A stretch of DNA of 64,000 nucleotides from Simmondsia chinensis (Eukaryota; Streptophyta; Magnoliopsida; Caryophyllales; Simmondsiaceae), in assembly GCA_018398585.1 (NCBI GenBank), contig JAGTTD010000008.1, forward strand, positions 1,996,501 through 2,060,500, given 5' to 3'. Each line of letters begins with the position of its first letter. Within the stretch, counting starts at the first letter, position 1. Below the pieces are notes generated by a model. It was not told where the DNA came from. It was given only the letters and a program-made list of their open reading frames with translations, and made no database searches. Positions 31,739 to 42,800 of the stretch are shown here, piece after piece. Both the position numbers and the translations under genes were made by a program.

Positions 31739-32658
31739 CTCAAATTTGAGTGAGTCGGTTCCCAAAATAATGCTAAAAAATAAAAAAATTAAAAAAATAA
31801 TGCTGAAAAAAAAATATTTCCAAATCTACTGTTGAACTGCGTTTACAAAACGCGGCTTTAATAAACCGCGTATAACAATGGTATAAACCTCGTTTTAATA
31901 ACGCGGTTATATTAATAAAGCCGCGTCACGAAAACGCGGTTATATTAACTAAACCGCGTCACGAAGACGCGTTTTATTAAAACAAAACCGCGTTATGTAG
32001 ACGCGGTTTATAATTGTTATAACCGCGTCTTTTGGACCCGGTTTACTAGGTTTATCTAAAAAACCCCGGCCCATTCATTCACGCGTGCTCTCTCCGCTGC
32101 TCTCACTGTCTCTCTGCCTCTTTCTCGTTAACCCACCATCAGTCACGTCGTTCGCCTCCTCCTTTCTTTTGCTTATACACTGGAGATCTTTCAAGTACTA
32201 TTATTGGAGTTATTTGACCTCCACTTATGATGTTGGAGCGTACCATTATGGGATCAATATGATAATCATCACAAATTGTGGCATAATAAAAACTATAAGC
32301 TAACAAAAAAGTGAAGATTTGCGGCATAATGGTAAGTATAAGTGAAAATAAAGGGGATTTTGGATTCCTGGCGTTAAACCGCGTTTTATAAACTCGGTTC
32401 ATGGGTAAACCGCATTTAGTAGACGCGGTTCATGTATAAACCGCGTTTAGTAGATGCGGTTTATGTTGAAATTAACCGCGTTTAATAAACGCGGTTTATA
32501 CTTAAATAAACCGCATTATTTTGATCCGATTTTATTGAAATTTAAATGCGTTTTGTAAACGTGGTTCAACAGTAGATTTAGAAATTATTTTTTTTCAGCA
32601 TTATTTTTTTAATTTTTTTATTTTTTAGCATTATTTTGGGAACAGACTCAATTTGAGT
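31739..32658. mobile_element. Foldback TIR element of CGCGG palindromes with a gene-like core
   Basis: TIRs: CTCAAATTTGAGT, GGTTCCCAAAATAATGC and TAATGCTGAAAAAAAA on the left mirror the right end TTTTTTTTCAGCATTA ... GCATTATTTTGGGAAC. Both arms consist of repeated palindromes such as AACGCGGTTA, AAACCGCGT and ACGCGGTTTAT at about 30-35 bp spacing. The unique core (about 32065-32370) begins CATTCATTCACGCGTGC followed by CT-rich sequence that resembles a plant 5' leader, and has TTCGCCTCCTCCTTTC. Capture of a host gene piece is inferred. Confidence 0.6.
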
Positions 32659-32680
32659 TGACTATTTTTTCCCCCCTTTA

Positions 32681-32978
32681 TGTCAATGAACCAACTCACC
32701 CAAAAGTTTAAGCTGATGGATGAAGGCTCAGAAATAATTTTATACTCTAACAACATGTCCCATTACGCGAATGCCCGTTGGAGCTTGAAGGGTGGATAGT
32801 ACATAGGCTCACCTCATATCTTGTACTTAAATTATTATGTTACTAATGAAACGGGGGCTATTGAGATTTGAACTTGTGACCTCTTGGTCACAAGACTCTG
32901 ATACCCTATTATGTTACCAACTGTTCAAAAAGCTTAAGTTGATGGGTGAAGGCTCAGGAATAATTTTATGCTCTAACA
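32681..32978 (-). mobile_element. Complete TRIM element (298 bp) with LTRs, primer site and TSD
   Basis: CTTTA flanks it at 32676-32680 and 32979-32983. On minus: 5' LTR 32978-32912 (TGTTAGAGCATAAAATTATT ... TTGGTAACA), then GGGTATCAGAGTC (initiator-Met primer site), a short interior with GGTCACAAGTTCAAATCTC, and a 3' LTR 32752-32681 ending TTGACA. No coding capacity. Relatives: 43093-43383, 44241-44564, 46789-47010, 52503-52780, 63006-63262. Confidence 0.9.
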
Positions 32979-33204
32979 CTTTAGTAAGAGTAATTGCTCG
33001 TGGATTAACTCATAGATGGTTTTAATAGTTTTAAGTTCTTAAGCCAATCTATGTATATATATATATATATTTTTGGGACAAAACTTAAGCCAATATATTG
33101 AAATGAGGTTCTTTATATATATTAATATTTTTTTTAATAATATAAATATGAAAACAACTGGGGAAAAGGGTGAGTGAGAGAGAGGGCTATGCTCTAACAA
33201 GTCA

Positions 33205-33312
33205 TCTAGAGATATAGCCTAGTGGTGAAGAACGTCGATGACCATTCGTGCTACGTAAGTTCGATCTCCACTAGGGACATGTGGCTCTCCTTTATGAGGA
33301 ATTTACCCCCCC

Positions 33313-33343
<31 letters not shown>

Positions 33344-33345
33344 AA
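33205..33345 (+). mobile_element. tRNA-derived SINE with C28-A12 tail
   Basis: GATATAGCCTAGTGGTG (A-box-like) and GTAAGTTCGATCTCCAC (B-box-like), then a body ending TTTATGAGGAATTTAC, a run of 28 C (33306-33333) and 12 A. The C run may be expanded or mis-assembled. Confidence 0.6.
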
Positions 33346-33439
33346 GAGAAAAAAGGCATTACCGATATAAAAAAATGTTCTAGCAATCTATGATTGTGTC
33401 AAAAACTCTTTGTTTTACAAGTTGTACATAATGTTTTGC

Positions 33440-33570
33440 ATATTAAAGTATGCATGTTGAATGAGGCAGAGTCGAAAGCGATCTTCTTTGCTCTTGACAT
33501 AATAAAAAAATTGGAACTAGGATTATTCGATGTGAATTTGACTCAAAAGTTGTGGTGATTGGGTTAGTAA
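33440..33570 (+). mobile_element. Possible LINE RNase H fragment
   Basis: One frame reads NEAESKAIFFALDIIKKLEL, similar to the EAEAxALxxALxxAxxLG segment of plant LINE RNase H. Short and followed by a stop. Confidence 0.35.
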
Positions 33571-33684
33571 TTTGACTTATTAGCTCTGAAGACTCAGTCG
33601 TATTACAAATTACATCTCAGCGGTGTTGTTTATGTGTGATCTCTGTATGTTTAGGCTCTTAACCTTTTGTCGACAGCAGCAGCA

Positions 33685-33797
33685 ACAATAACAACAACAA
33701 ATAGTCCAGTACTTCAGAGAGGCTCCCGCCTAAATAGGGTCTAGGGGGTAAGATTTACGCAATCTTACTCCTACGGAGTGTTACCCTAAAAAGAGGC
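33685..33797 (-). mobile_element. Tail-only SINE copy
   Basis: Plus shows AACAATAACAACAACAA, CCAGTACTTCAGAGAGGCTC and CGCCTAAATAGGGTC, the inverse of the family 3' end with a TTG tail. About 65 bp on either side are an imperfect direct repeat (TGTTTAGGCTCTTA / TACTTAGGCTCTTA). Confidence 0.6.
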
Positions 33798-33869
33798 TAT
33801 ATTATAAATTGGATATGAGTATTGCTGTCTATGTAAGATTCCTGTATACTTAGGCTCTTATCATTGTAT

Positions 33870-34860
33870 TTAGATATAAAAAAATGCATGTTGCACTATC
33901 TATTGTTATAGTCTCCATTTTTAGTTTGGATTTAGAAACGGAAGTCTGTGGTGGAGTGGAGGGACTAGACCCTTATTTTTGAGGCGAGTCCGTATACCTG
34001 GTTTGTTTAGGTTTTGCTCTATGCTCGCACTATTTATACTTCATTGTAGAGTTTTTTACCTAAGGTAGAGAGAAACTGAGTGATTACTGCTTCTTTGAGT
34101 TGAGAAAAACGCTTATAGTCCCCTAAATCTAGATTCAGTGAAGCTTTCATTTTTTTTTTTCCCCTCGTTTAAAGATTTTCCAAATAAATCTTGGTATTCT
34201 TGTTTCTTTTTCTCCCTTTTTTTTTTTCCTTATATTAAGTTTAAATTTCTTTTTATATCTAAATCAAACCTCTTTTTGGGTTATTTTGCCTAATCCGATG
34301 CATAGGGGCAAAATCCTACTCGGAAAAGAGCTTTAAATCATCTCCTAGTTCTCTTAGATAAGCTACATGTAACCACAAAATTTGAATAAAACGAAATTTG
34401 CACAACAAAATAAATTTATTTATATTTCTTCAGAAAATAATGGGTACAATCTCTGTGTATGTATAACACATATAAATACACAAAAATCCTCTACTTCGAT
34501 CTCCTTAAAACTTTCCTCCCTTAAACACGGATGATGAACTTCATTTCTTGAGAAGAGTACAAGGCTTGATCTTAATCAAGTTCTTCTTTAAGGTAGAACC
34601 TCGGGGCTTGATTTCTAATTTAAAGAAGGAGTTTTGATTTTTTGAGGTTTTGATTAAGAGAATTGAATTCTCTCTATTTATAGAAAAAATAATCATAAAT
34701 CTAGGGAGACTTTTCAGTTATTTCTCTAATCTTTCGTGTTAAATTAGGCTTGATCAACTGTTAACTTTCAACCAATTCAATTTTATTTATCGACTCAATT
34801 AAAATTTATAAGAGACAAAATTTATTTATTTATAGTACCAAAGTCAAAGTAAACGAGTAA
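33870..34860. other. Spacer, possible LTR debris
   Basis: CACTATTTATACTTCATTGT near 34028 may be an LTR TATA region, but no matching LTR is seen. The remainder is T-rich. Confidence 0.3.
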
Positions 34861-34867
34861 CAATGAC

Positions 34868-35321
34868 TAAGGGCTTGTTTGGAATTGTTGTGAAAAAACT
34901 ACTTTTTTCAGAAGCACTTTTTGAAAAAGTACTTTTGTAAAAAGTATTGTTTCAAATAAGCAGTTTGTGTTTGACCAACCAGTAAAGAAGCACTTATGGT
35001 ATTATTGTAAGTGTTTAACCAATGTTAAAAAAAGTATTTTTTTTTTATAAAATTACTAGAAAGGACACTAATAGAAGTCTTTTATAGTTGAAAAAATCAC
35101 CCATAACCACCAAATTTATGCTTTTGCTTATGCCTGAAAAAATAAATACCAAATTTCTACTTCTGCTTATAAGCAGAAAAACTGATTCTGCTTATAACAA
35201 AAAGCACTTTTTAAAGTTTGCTAAATACGCTGCAAATTATAGAAAAGTACTTTTTTCAGGAAAAAAAAAAAAAAAAACCTTATTCTTCAGAAAAAAGTAA
35301 AGCCAAACAACAGGCCCTAAG
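34868..35321. mobile_element. hAT-like MITE
   Basis: Left GGGCTTGTTTGGAATTG; right GCCAAACAACAGGCCC, its inverse. Interior has AAGCACTTTTTGAAAAAGTAC and inverse words. No transposase frame. Confidence 0.55.
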
Positions 35322-35501
35322 AAAAGGAAAAAAAAAAAAAAAAAAAAGGGAAGTAAAATAGTGAGGTTGAAGTAAATTATTAGTGGAATAAAAGCAAGGT
35401 TGATAAACAATGAACATGTGTAAAAGACTAAACATCCGGGGGAATAACGTAGCTGTGAAGACACGCCTAATAATTATGCGTTGGCATTTCAGAGAGAGAG
35501 A

Positions 35502-35753
35502 ACCTAAAAGGGTACCAACATGAAAATATCAAATTTTATGAAAACTTTAAAGTTAATCGTGCTTGAGTTAGAGTAGTATCAAGATGGGTGACCTCATAAG
35601 AAGTCCTCGTATTGCAACCCTCGGTTTATAGGGATTCTCGAAAACAACTTCTCTTCAGGGCAACACCCTAAAGGGAAAAGGCTGCGTACATTCATCCTCC
35701 AGATCCTGCTTAGGCGGGAGCCCTTGTAACACTGAAAATGTTGCTTTTTTTTT
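35502..35753 (+). mobile_element. 5S-headed SINE, copy 6, older subfamily
   Basis: Degenerate 5S head (AAAGTTAATCGTGCTTGAGT, GATGGGTGACCTCATAAG) that keeps a true 5S 3' end (GTCCTCGTATTGCAACCCTC), then TCTCGAAAACAACTTCTC, the body, GAAAATGTTGC and T9. AG repeats lie at both flanks. Confidence 0.8.
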
Positions 35754-35944
35754 AATAGAGAGAGAGAGAGAGTCAAGTAAAACAAGCCATAGCTGGACGC
35801 ATGTGTGTGCTTGCTTCATTCCTTCATTTTCTACTCCTTTTATTTTATTTCCACTTGTTTTTTTTTCTTGGATAATTTAAATAATTAATTTGTTTAATGA
35901 AGTTTATTAGATTAAATATCAATAAACTATGAAAATTCATCGAG

Positions 35945-36095
35945 TCTGAGGTCTAATTAACAAAGTTGGCGGACACAATACTACTCACATATAAGTTTGA
36001 TTGGTATTACATTGAGTAATTTATTAGGATTATCTGTTGATTTCTTATCTCTTACAACTCTAACTTGAGATTCTTTTTAGATTCACATGTAAAGT
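35945..36095 (-). repeat. TGTTAA-type LTR repeat, split by a hAT MITE
   Basis: TTGATTTCTTATCTCTTACA and TTAGATTCACATGTAAAGT match the minus orientation of the repeat. It continues after the MITE at 36659 (CCTTATCTATTGATCC). Confidence 0.55.
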
Positions 36096-36650
36096 TAGGG
36101 ATGATAATAGAGCAGATAAAACCGCTACCCATGGGTATAAGTGGGGTAGATAGTGGGTACAGGTTGGGTGTATCCGCCCTATACCCTCCACAGGTATGGT
36201 GCGGGTGCAGATATAGTTTTGTACCCACCCCGCCCCGCTCCATACCTGAGTCTCACCTCATATCCACTATACCTGCTTTATTTTGTACATAATTAACTTT
36301 ACAATTAAAAAAATACGTTCTTATATTTAATAACCCAAACTATTTATTAATGTTATAAAAAATATAATTGGTTTTTAAAATAGTATTAAATAACTAATAT
36401 ACGCTATATAAGTAATTGTTTTCTACGCACATTAGGGAAGGTACGGGGTGAGTAATGGATACCCGTTGTATACCTACGGATAACGGGGTGAGTACGGGTA
36501 CGGGTTTGTACTCAACTGGGGCAGGTATGGATATCCACTTTATACTTGTGGCGGGTAATGGACCGGATATGGGTATAGAATTTGGGTGGCGGGTACTGGT
36601 ATGGAGGAGGCACCCATCGTTGTACCTGCCCCGCCCTATTGCCATCCCTA
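36096..36650. mobile_element. hAT MITE, copy A, with 8-bp TSD
   Basis: TGTAAAGT lies at 36088-36095 and 36651-36658. Ends TAGGGATGATAATAG and CTATTGCCATCCCTA are inverted. GGGTA/TACCC-rich arms (ACGGGTACGGGTTTGTACTC) flank an AT core. Same family as 56172-56712. Confidence 0.9.
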
Positions 36651-37401
36651 TGTAAAGTCCTTATCTATTGATCCATTTCCTCTTACATTAATAAAAAGTG
36701 CCCTAAATTTTTATCGTATTAATAAAAAAAACTCCTATCTAGTATGATGACATCATTTTCCATCGATAGAACTGATGTGACAACTATTTTTTAAGTAAAG
36801 CTACTACTCTTAGTATTACTTTTTTTTTTTTTGACAGAATACCCTTATTGTTACTTTATAAGCATGAAAATCAAGATGTTTATTATGTGAAAACTATTTA
36901 TTTTTGCTTAATTTGTTTAAAAGTATGGTTATCGAAGGGTATTTTTGTCATTTTACTGTAGCATTAATAAAAACGCAGTCGCCATGTTAGCTGTGTCGGC
37001 GGAAAATGACGTAATAATGCTGGAGAGGGTCTCTTTACTAATATGACAAAAACACGAGTGCTTTTTTATTAATACAACAAAAACTTAAGGGCTTTTTTAA
37101 TAATTCAAAAAAATCAGGATCCTTTTTATTAATTTAAAAAACATCATGATACTAAAATGTAAATAAATTTTTTTTAAATGAATTTCTTATTTAAATATAG
37201 TTGAACATTTATTATATATGTACTATGATATTTTGATATATGTATTGAGTAATTTTCGACTTAAAAATTTTATCAAATAGATACCCTCTATTAATTGGGT
37301 GAATATTCATCGATGATGTGGAACATAATGATGTAACTTAAGCCAGACATCATTACTTCTAAATATTAGGGTGATGTGTAATTCTGACAATATAAAAGTA
37401 T

Positions 37402-37790
37402 CTTCTGCCTAGGGTTGTATTTGAGACGAGTTGAGACAAAGCTTGTCAGGCTCGAGGCTTAGCTCATTACAAGCTGTACTGATAAACTTCAAGGCAAGGT
37501 TGGCTCATCATAGGCTCGGGCTTAGCTCAGTTAGGTGAGCTTCGAACTATGCTTCTAACTTTTAGGCTTGTTTAGGCTCAAGTTTGACTCATTTAGTTTC
37601 AAATTTGGCTCAATTGGACATAGTTAAGTTAATAAGTCATAGTAAAATAGACTTACACTTAAGCTTGCAAGCCTATGCGCTCGGGCTTCATTAGCCTTGA
37701 ACTAGGCTCGACTTGATAAGTTAAATGAGCCAGTCTTTTGAGTTTTACAAGGACTCTCGAGTCGACTCGATTTATTTATACCGTTACTTC
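37402..37790. repeat. Dispersed GCTCGAGGCTTAGCTC-type repeat
   Basis: Starts GTTGTATTTGAGACGAG and ends near GAGTCGACTCGATTT. Rich in AGGCTCG, GAGCTTCG and inverse words. Similar stretches lie at about 4560-4740, 27410-27560, 62920-63000 and 63285-63475. Class unknown. Confidence 0.4.
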
Positions 37791-38011
37791 CACCAAAATC
37801 TGATAAATTTTTATTGAAATTAGAAGTGATTTTTTGGGTAAAGAAATGTTAGTCGTAGTGGGTTTGAGGTCTCCAAGTCAAACACTTCGTCATTTAAAGT
37901 TACCCAAACAACTTTTCAAATTGGCCCTAGTGACCGTTATGGATCTGTTAGTTCAAATCCGAATGTGATGGGAAGATGACCGTTATGATTCTAAACACTC
38001 ACCTGAGGATT

Positions 38012-38150
38012 GAGTAATGTTATTCTTAGAACCAAATTATTATAAACAAAGTAAAATTATAGTTTTCAAGATAATTTTATGACTCTCGTTATTTATAAGT
38101 TACATCATTACTCTGATAATAACAATTTATTCTAAGATAATAACAACTTC
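38012..38150. repeat. Small foldback MITE, copy 2
   Basis: TAATGTTATTCTTAG and TCTAAGATAATAACAAC pair. The core TTATTTATAAGTTACATCAT matches 23243-23350. Confidence 0.5.
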
Positions 38151-38317
38151 CCCGAGGATTTTATTGAATAGTGTCCTTCTAATTTATTATTTAATCAAAT
38201 TAATAATCAATAAACATTCAAATTAAAGATTAAAGACATGACTGAATATTAATAAGAATGTCCTACCTAGGCCAAAATAATCTTTGATCCATTCAAAATT
38301 TGTTTCAAATTCGTATT

Positions 38318-38469
38318 TGAACAACAACAACAACAATAACAACAACAGTCCCAGTGCCTGAAAGGCTCCCGCTTAAGCAGGGTCTGGGAGGGGTAGGATG
38401 ACGCGGACTTACCCCTTCTGGGTGAGATCTTAACGAGAGGTTGTTTCCGATGACTCCCAACCTGATAGA
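38318..38469 (-). mobile_element. Tail-only SINE copy reaching the 5S junction
   Basis: On minus: CAGGTTGGGAGTCATCGG, AAACAACCTCTCG, CCCTGCTTAAGCGGGAGCC, GGCACTGGGACTG and (TTG)n. The CAGGTTGGG start equals the base just after the 5S part in full copies. Confidence 0.7.
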
Positions 38470-38992
38470 TACGAAGAGCATAAAAATCATAGAGATCATG
38501 AGAAACATGGAAGCATAGCATCAAAAGCAAAAGGTAAAAGCAAACAAACATCTAGGAGAGAGATCTTACATGCGCCATAATGCAATCATAAATTGAACAA
38601 ATTTGTTAAATTTAAGAAGATGAAATATAGAATAGACGATCCGAATATCAAACTATGGCAGCATTTGAAAGCTACGTTAGGGTAAAATTCATGAGATGAA
38701 ATATAGAAGTAGGCAGTATAAATATCAGAGTTATCAGTTAGCAATAAATATAGAAGAAAAATTAATAAAAAATGAATTAAAATTTTTAAATAAATAGGAC
38801 TGAAATGATAATAGACTTGTAACTATTAATTACCTCTACTATGAAGCATGACAAAAGCACCAAAGAGCAAGCCCAATATTAATGAGGTTCCCCATATTAT
38901 GTGTATAGAATAGAGGCCCAGCCCAGCCCGGCCCATCCCGGCCCAAATTCCTAAATTTGCTTGGCTATTAAAGAATTAGAGGATCACATAAA

Positions 38993-39112
38993 ATTATTGC
39001 TATGTGAAATTATTATTATCAAAGCAAGATTGTAATTTTTAAGGTTATTTTATGAATTTTGTTATTTATAGGTTATATTTATTATTCTGACTAATAATTT
39101 TTTTCTAACAAT
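38993..39112. repeat. Small foldback MITE, copy 3
   Basis: AAATTATTATTATCAAAGC and CTAACAATAACAACTCC pair. The core GTTATTTATAGGTTATATTT matches the other copies. Confidence 0.5.
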
Positions 39113-39825
39113 AACAACTCCCTCAGATTATTATTACTTTGAATCATAAAGCGATAGATGTGACTAATGATCAAAATGAGCAATCTAATTAGTTATCATA
39201 TCCGATAATAAAATTACCTGATATATCAGAGTTGAAGTGTGGATTATGCACAGATTCGCCTTATACCTTACGGTGAAGTTAAATGCATATTAGTAGTGGG
39301 GTTGTTAGAATTTGAACTTGCGATTTGTGACCTTTGTGTCGATAGATATTAATCCTAACTTGACTTGATAGATTGACTTACTAATAAAGGGTTGTTCTAA
39401 CCATATAACTAATAAAAATTGAGAAATTATCACTTCGATATTTAAAAGTTTGAACATTATTACAAAGGTATGTTGACATTTTAATATATACAAGTTTTGA
39501 AATTTAATAAATCAAATACAGTTTTGTTGGAAACGCTAAAATGGAACATAATTCCATCAATATATAAAGTATCGTAATTACAATTTGATGATTTTTTACC
39601 AAAAAAATGTTGACATGGCATGTGATTTCAACAATATATTGATAGCTTGAGCAAAATTTTGGTGAATTTTATTGTTATTTGTTGAATTTTTGCAAAACTT
39701 ATTGATATAATTTATATATAGTTCATGCAATATATAAAATTAGTCAGATTCTTATAAAAATTCAAAAAAGTTTGATATAAGGTATATAAATGATAAAATA
39801 TTTAAAACTCGGAATATCTTATTAT

Positions 39826-39999
39826 TATTTTTTTTTTGATAATTAACCCATCGTGGGATTTTATTAAGATGGAAGAAAGGTACAATTTACAATCCGGTCA
39901 AGAGATTCTAAGCAACAAACGATCCCAACAACACAAAAACACCCAAACACCCCACACCAAAACACCAAAAACGCCCGAAAAACACCCCAAAAAAGCCCA
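39826..39999 (-). mobile_element. 5'-truncated LINE 3' end with 22-bp TSD
   Basis: A 22-bp direct repeat (one mismatch) beginning AAAACTCGGAATATCTT lies at 39804-39825 and 40000-40021. Inside, on minus: repeated TTTTGGTGT/TTGGG words, ATCTTAATAAAATCCCACG and TTATCAAAAAAAAAA. L1-type insertion. Confidence 0.65.
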
Positions 40000-40247
40000 A
40001 AAACTCGGAATATCTTGTTATGCATTAAAATGTCGGAGTTTTTCAGTTTAAAATTATCAAATCTTACGCACCTAAAATGATAATTTCCCATAAAAAATTT
40101 GGCTCTATGCGAGCATACCCTGCCCAGATTATATGATTTATGATACTTAGCTACCCAATCCTTACAGGATTTGTTGGGTGGGAAAGTCGTGGTTCATTAT
40201 TATAATAAGACAATATCATATATATATATATATATAATTGTTATTGA

Positions 40248-40503
40248 AGGTTCATTTACCAGGCACTAATGCAACCGAATCCTATTAGAACTCCGAAGTT
40301 AAGCGTGCTTGAGCGAGAGTAATACAAGGATGAGTGACCTCCTAGAAAATCCTCATATTGCTAACCATATAAGGTTAGGGGTCCTCGGAAACAACCTCTC
40401 GGCAGGGTTACACCTTGAAAGGGTAAGGCTGCGTACATCCACTCCTCCCAGACCCCACTTATGCGGGAGCCCTTGAGACACTATGTCTGTTGTTGTAATA
40501 AAG
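40248..40503 (+). mobile_element. 5S-headed SINE, copy 7, with the fullest 5S 5' end
   Basis: TTGTTATTGA flanks it at 40238-40247 and 40504-40513. It starts AGGTTCATTTACCAGGCACT and AATGCAACCGAATCC, matching plant 5S from its first base. Then TAGAACTCCGAAGTTAAGCG, TGCTTGAGCGAGAGTAATAC, GATGAGTGACCTCC, a worn 5S 3' end (CATATTGCTAACC), TCGGAAACAACCTCTCGG and the body. The tail is CTGTTGTTGTAATAA. Confidence 0.9.
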
Positions 40504-40514
40504 TTGTTATTGAC

Positions 40515-40632
40515 ATGACAAAAATTGGTATTGTTAGAGTAATAATGTGACTTATAACAAATCAGTGCCACAAAATTTCTTTAGAAATAAAAATTTTACT
40601 CTAATGATAATAATTTTACCCTGATAATAACA
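40515..40632. repeat. Small foldback MITE, copy 4
   Basis: GTATTGTTAGAGTAATAATG and CCCTGATAATAACAAAG ends; GTGACTTATAACAAATC core. It starts about 15 bp after the 5S-SINE. Confidence 0.45.
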
Positions 40633-40639
40633 AAGATTG

Positions 40640-41667
40640 ATAGAAAAAGCAACAATTTCTTTTATAATTGTAAAGCTCGGCGAAGGGGTATGCCCGATTC
40701 GAATCCGCATTCTGGGATCAGCCAATTGTCACTCCAACTATTGAAGCAAACCAGATACCGGCTAAAACTAATAAAACGCAACATAATCAAAGTCATAGAA
40801 TGCTAAGAGTACTAAAACTAATGTTCGTTTGTTGATGAGAAAATTCCACTTGATTATCGATGAGTACTCTTTGCAATCGGGATAGCATCATTTTCTGCCA
40901 AAAAATACTATCATAGTTTTCTTTTTGCCAACTAACAAGCGAGATAATATCATATATTCAAAATTTTGCTATGAACAATCCATCCACAGATATTATCATA
41001 ATTTTCATTAATAAGTTTCTTTCAAATATTTTCTATTTGACTATAGAAGTTAATTACACTTCATAGTTTATATGATTGGAATTTAATGCCAACGGAGTCG
41101 TAATTTATAGTTAAAACACAACTAAAGTTAAGACCCTATAAAATAAAAAGCCATCAGATTTCATCGTTGTATCACCCATTTTCAACTTGAGATTGAGTTG
41201 AGATGAAATAATTAGGACATCTAGTCGGGTCAATGTACAACTTCTTCTCAACAAAACAGAGATAAATACCCATTGAATAGCAAAACTCTGCTACCATTAC
41301 TGGCGTGAGCTAAAGGTGTCATCTAGCTCAGTTAATAAAATCTCTGGAGAATACTCGACGCCTACAATAACCAGGGATGAAGCGATTTACGGGATTTGAG
41401 AAGGCGCGTACCATTTCTATAAACAAAAATAAAGCGCAAACCAACGAATTAAAAGCAAAATTTGAGGACGTCTTGTAAACGTTACCTATCGTCAGAAAAG
41501 GATGTCTTCATTATATAAGCTGACATATGCAAACAGATGTGAGATGAATCACATATCCAGCAATGTTGTGGTAAAATCATAAAGAGCATTCTTAATAAAT
41601 ATAATATACAAATACAAGCTCGGTATCATCATGGTTGCTTTCCTTGTACCACAGAATAAGAATTAAT
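40640..41667. other. Unassigned spacer
   Basis: No genes or element ends I can support. CCCGATTCGAATCCGCATT near 40690 resembles a B box but lacks a partner A box. Confidence 0.4.
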
Positions 41668-41815
41668 GACGACAATAACCAACCTAGCACCTCAAAGAAA
41701 CCCGTCTAAGGCAGGGTCGCGGGGGGGGGGGGGGGGGGGGGGTTAAGATGTACACAGCATTACTCTACAGAATGCTACACTGTAAAGACGCTGTTTCCTA
41801 AAGGTCCCCAACTGT
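41668..41815 (-). mobile_element. Tail-only SINE copy with G22 run
   Basis: ACCTAGCACCTCAAAG, CTAAGGCAGGGTCGC, then 22 G (41721-41742), then GATGTACACAGCATTAC and CGCTGTTTCC in the inverse family order. The G run sits where other copies have GGTCTGGGGGG. Confidence 0.6.
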
Positions 41816-41961
41816 AAATTAAGAATCGATCGAAACCCCATAAAAGAACCCAAGATTTTCTTTTGCCCTCTTTTTCCTTTTTTTTTACTGTACAAAAGAC
41901 TACGTTTTTTCCAGCTCCTAAAAAGAGGGCTAAAGCTACTAATAAAGATAAAATGTGTCAC

Positions 41962-42116
41962 TCAAAATAAATAAACAGCTGCAAATCTCAGGTGACTCTG
42001 CAACAAGCTCATCTCTGCTGCACCAAGCTGAACATTCGAGCCGTTATCTCTCGATCGCGAATCTTTTGGTGTCCAATCGACTTGAGTTCGTTCTTCGCTG
42101 CGACTACATGCACAAT
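41962..42116 (-). other. Exon-like island of unknown gene
   Basis: A balanced-composition stretch preceded on minus by a CACCAG acceptor. One frame gives a 35-residue basic end (MFSLVQQR then TGA at 42009-42011). A second stays open to TGA at 41962-41964 (VDWTPKDSRSRDNGSN). It lies 1.7 kb downstream of the TORTIFOLIA1-like stop and could be a 3' exon of an alternative transcript or of another gene. I recognise no family. Confidence 0.25.
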
Positions 42117-42129
42117 CTGGTGATTCAGA

Positions 42130-42800
42130 AAGGTAAATAACTGTTAAAAGACTTCACATGTAGGTCTAATACTAAGTTACGTTACAAATTGAAGTTGTGA
42201 CAAAAATGAGAAGAATGAAGAAACATGATGAATTACCCAACTTAATGTCTGTAAAACTTTAGCTGGCCTTAGGCCTCATCCATAGAGTTGGCACGTATAA
42301 GATCCACCACATGTAAAGCTCAAGTGGGGTTCTGTTAAAATTTCACCGAGCCTTCACACCGAATCCACAGAATTGGCGCACATATGATCCATATATAAGC
42401 CCAAGTGGAGTTCCATCCTCAAATCAGTTAGCCTTAGATGGAGTAATCCACTAGGTTTATATGTTAATATCTTTTCTCTCGTAACTCCAATGTGGAATTT
42501 TTACTATATATTAATATCTTTTCTCTCACAACAGGTTCCATACCTGAAACACATTAGCACTAGATAAAGTAGCTCATTGGGCTTATATGTTGATCTCTTT
42601 TCACTCAGTATGCAGATGATCAGGTGATTCAGAAATGTCAATAATTGATAACTCCACTCCACATGTAATTCTAGTAATAAGGTCACATGTTAAACTTGCA
42701 ACAAAAATGAAAACATGTAAGTCTGACGTGCTACTCCACTTAATAACGTTACTTAGGCTTATACAACGACCTCATATGCCAACTTCTTGGACCGATGGAC
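42130..42800. repeat. Mosaic of TGTTAA-type LTR repeat pieces
   Basis: TGTTAAAAGACTTCACATG (plus) and TGTTAAAATTTCACCGAGCC (minus orientation) both occur, with CCAAGTGGAGTTCCATCC and TTTTCTCTCGTAACTCC. GGTGATTCAGAAA flanks the first part at about 42119 and 42621. Confidence 0.45.

Noticed and set aside
32890..32912. GGTATCAGAGTC words as tRNA genes
   Set aside because: They sit directly after TG...CA LTRs and match primer-binding sites; no tRNA body is present.
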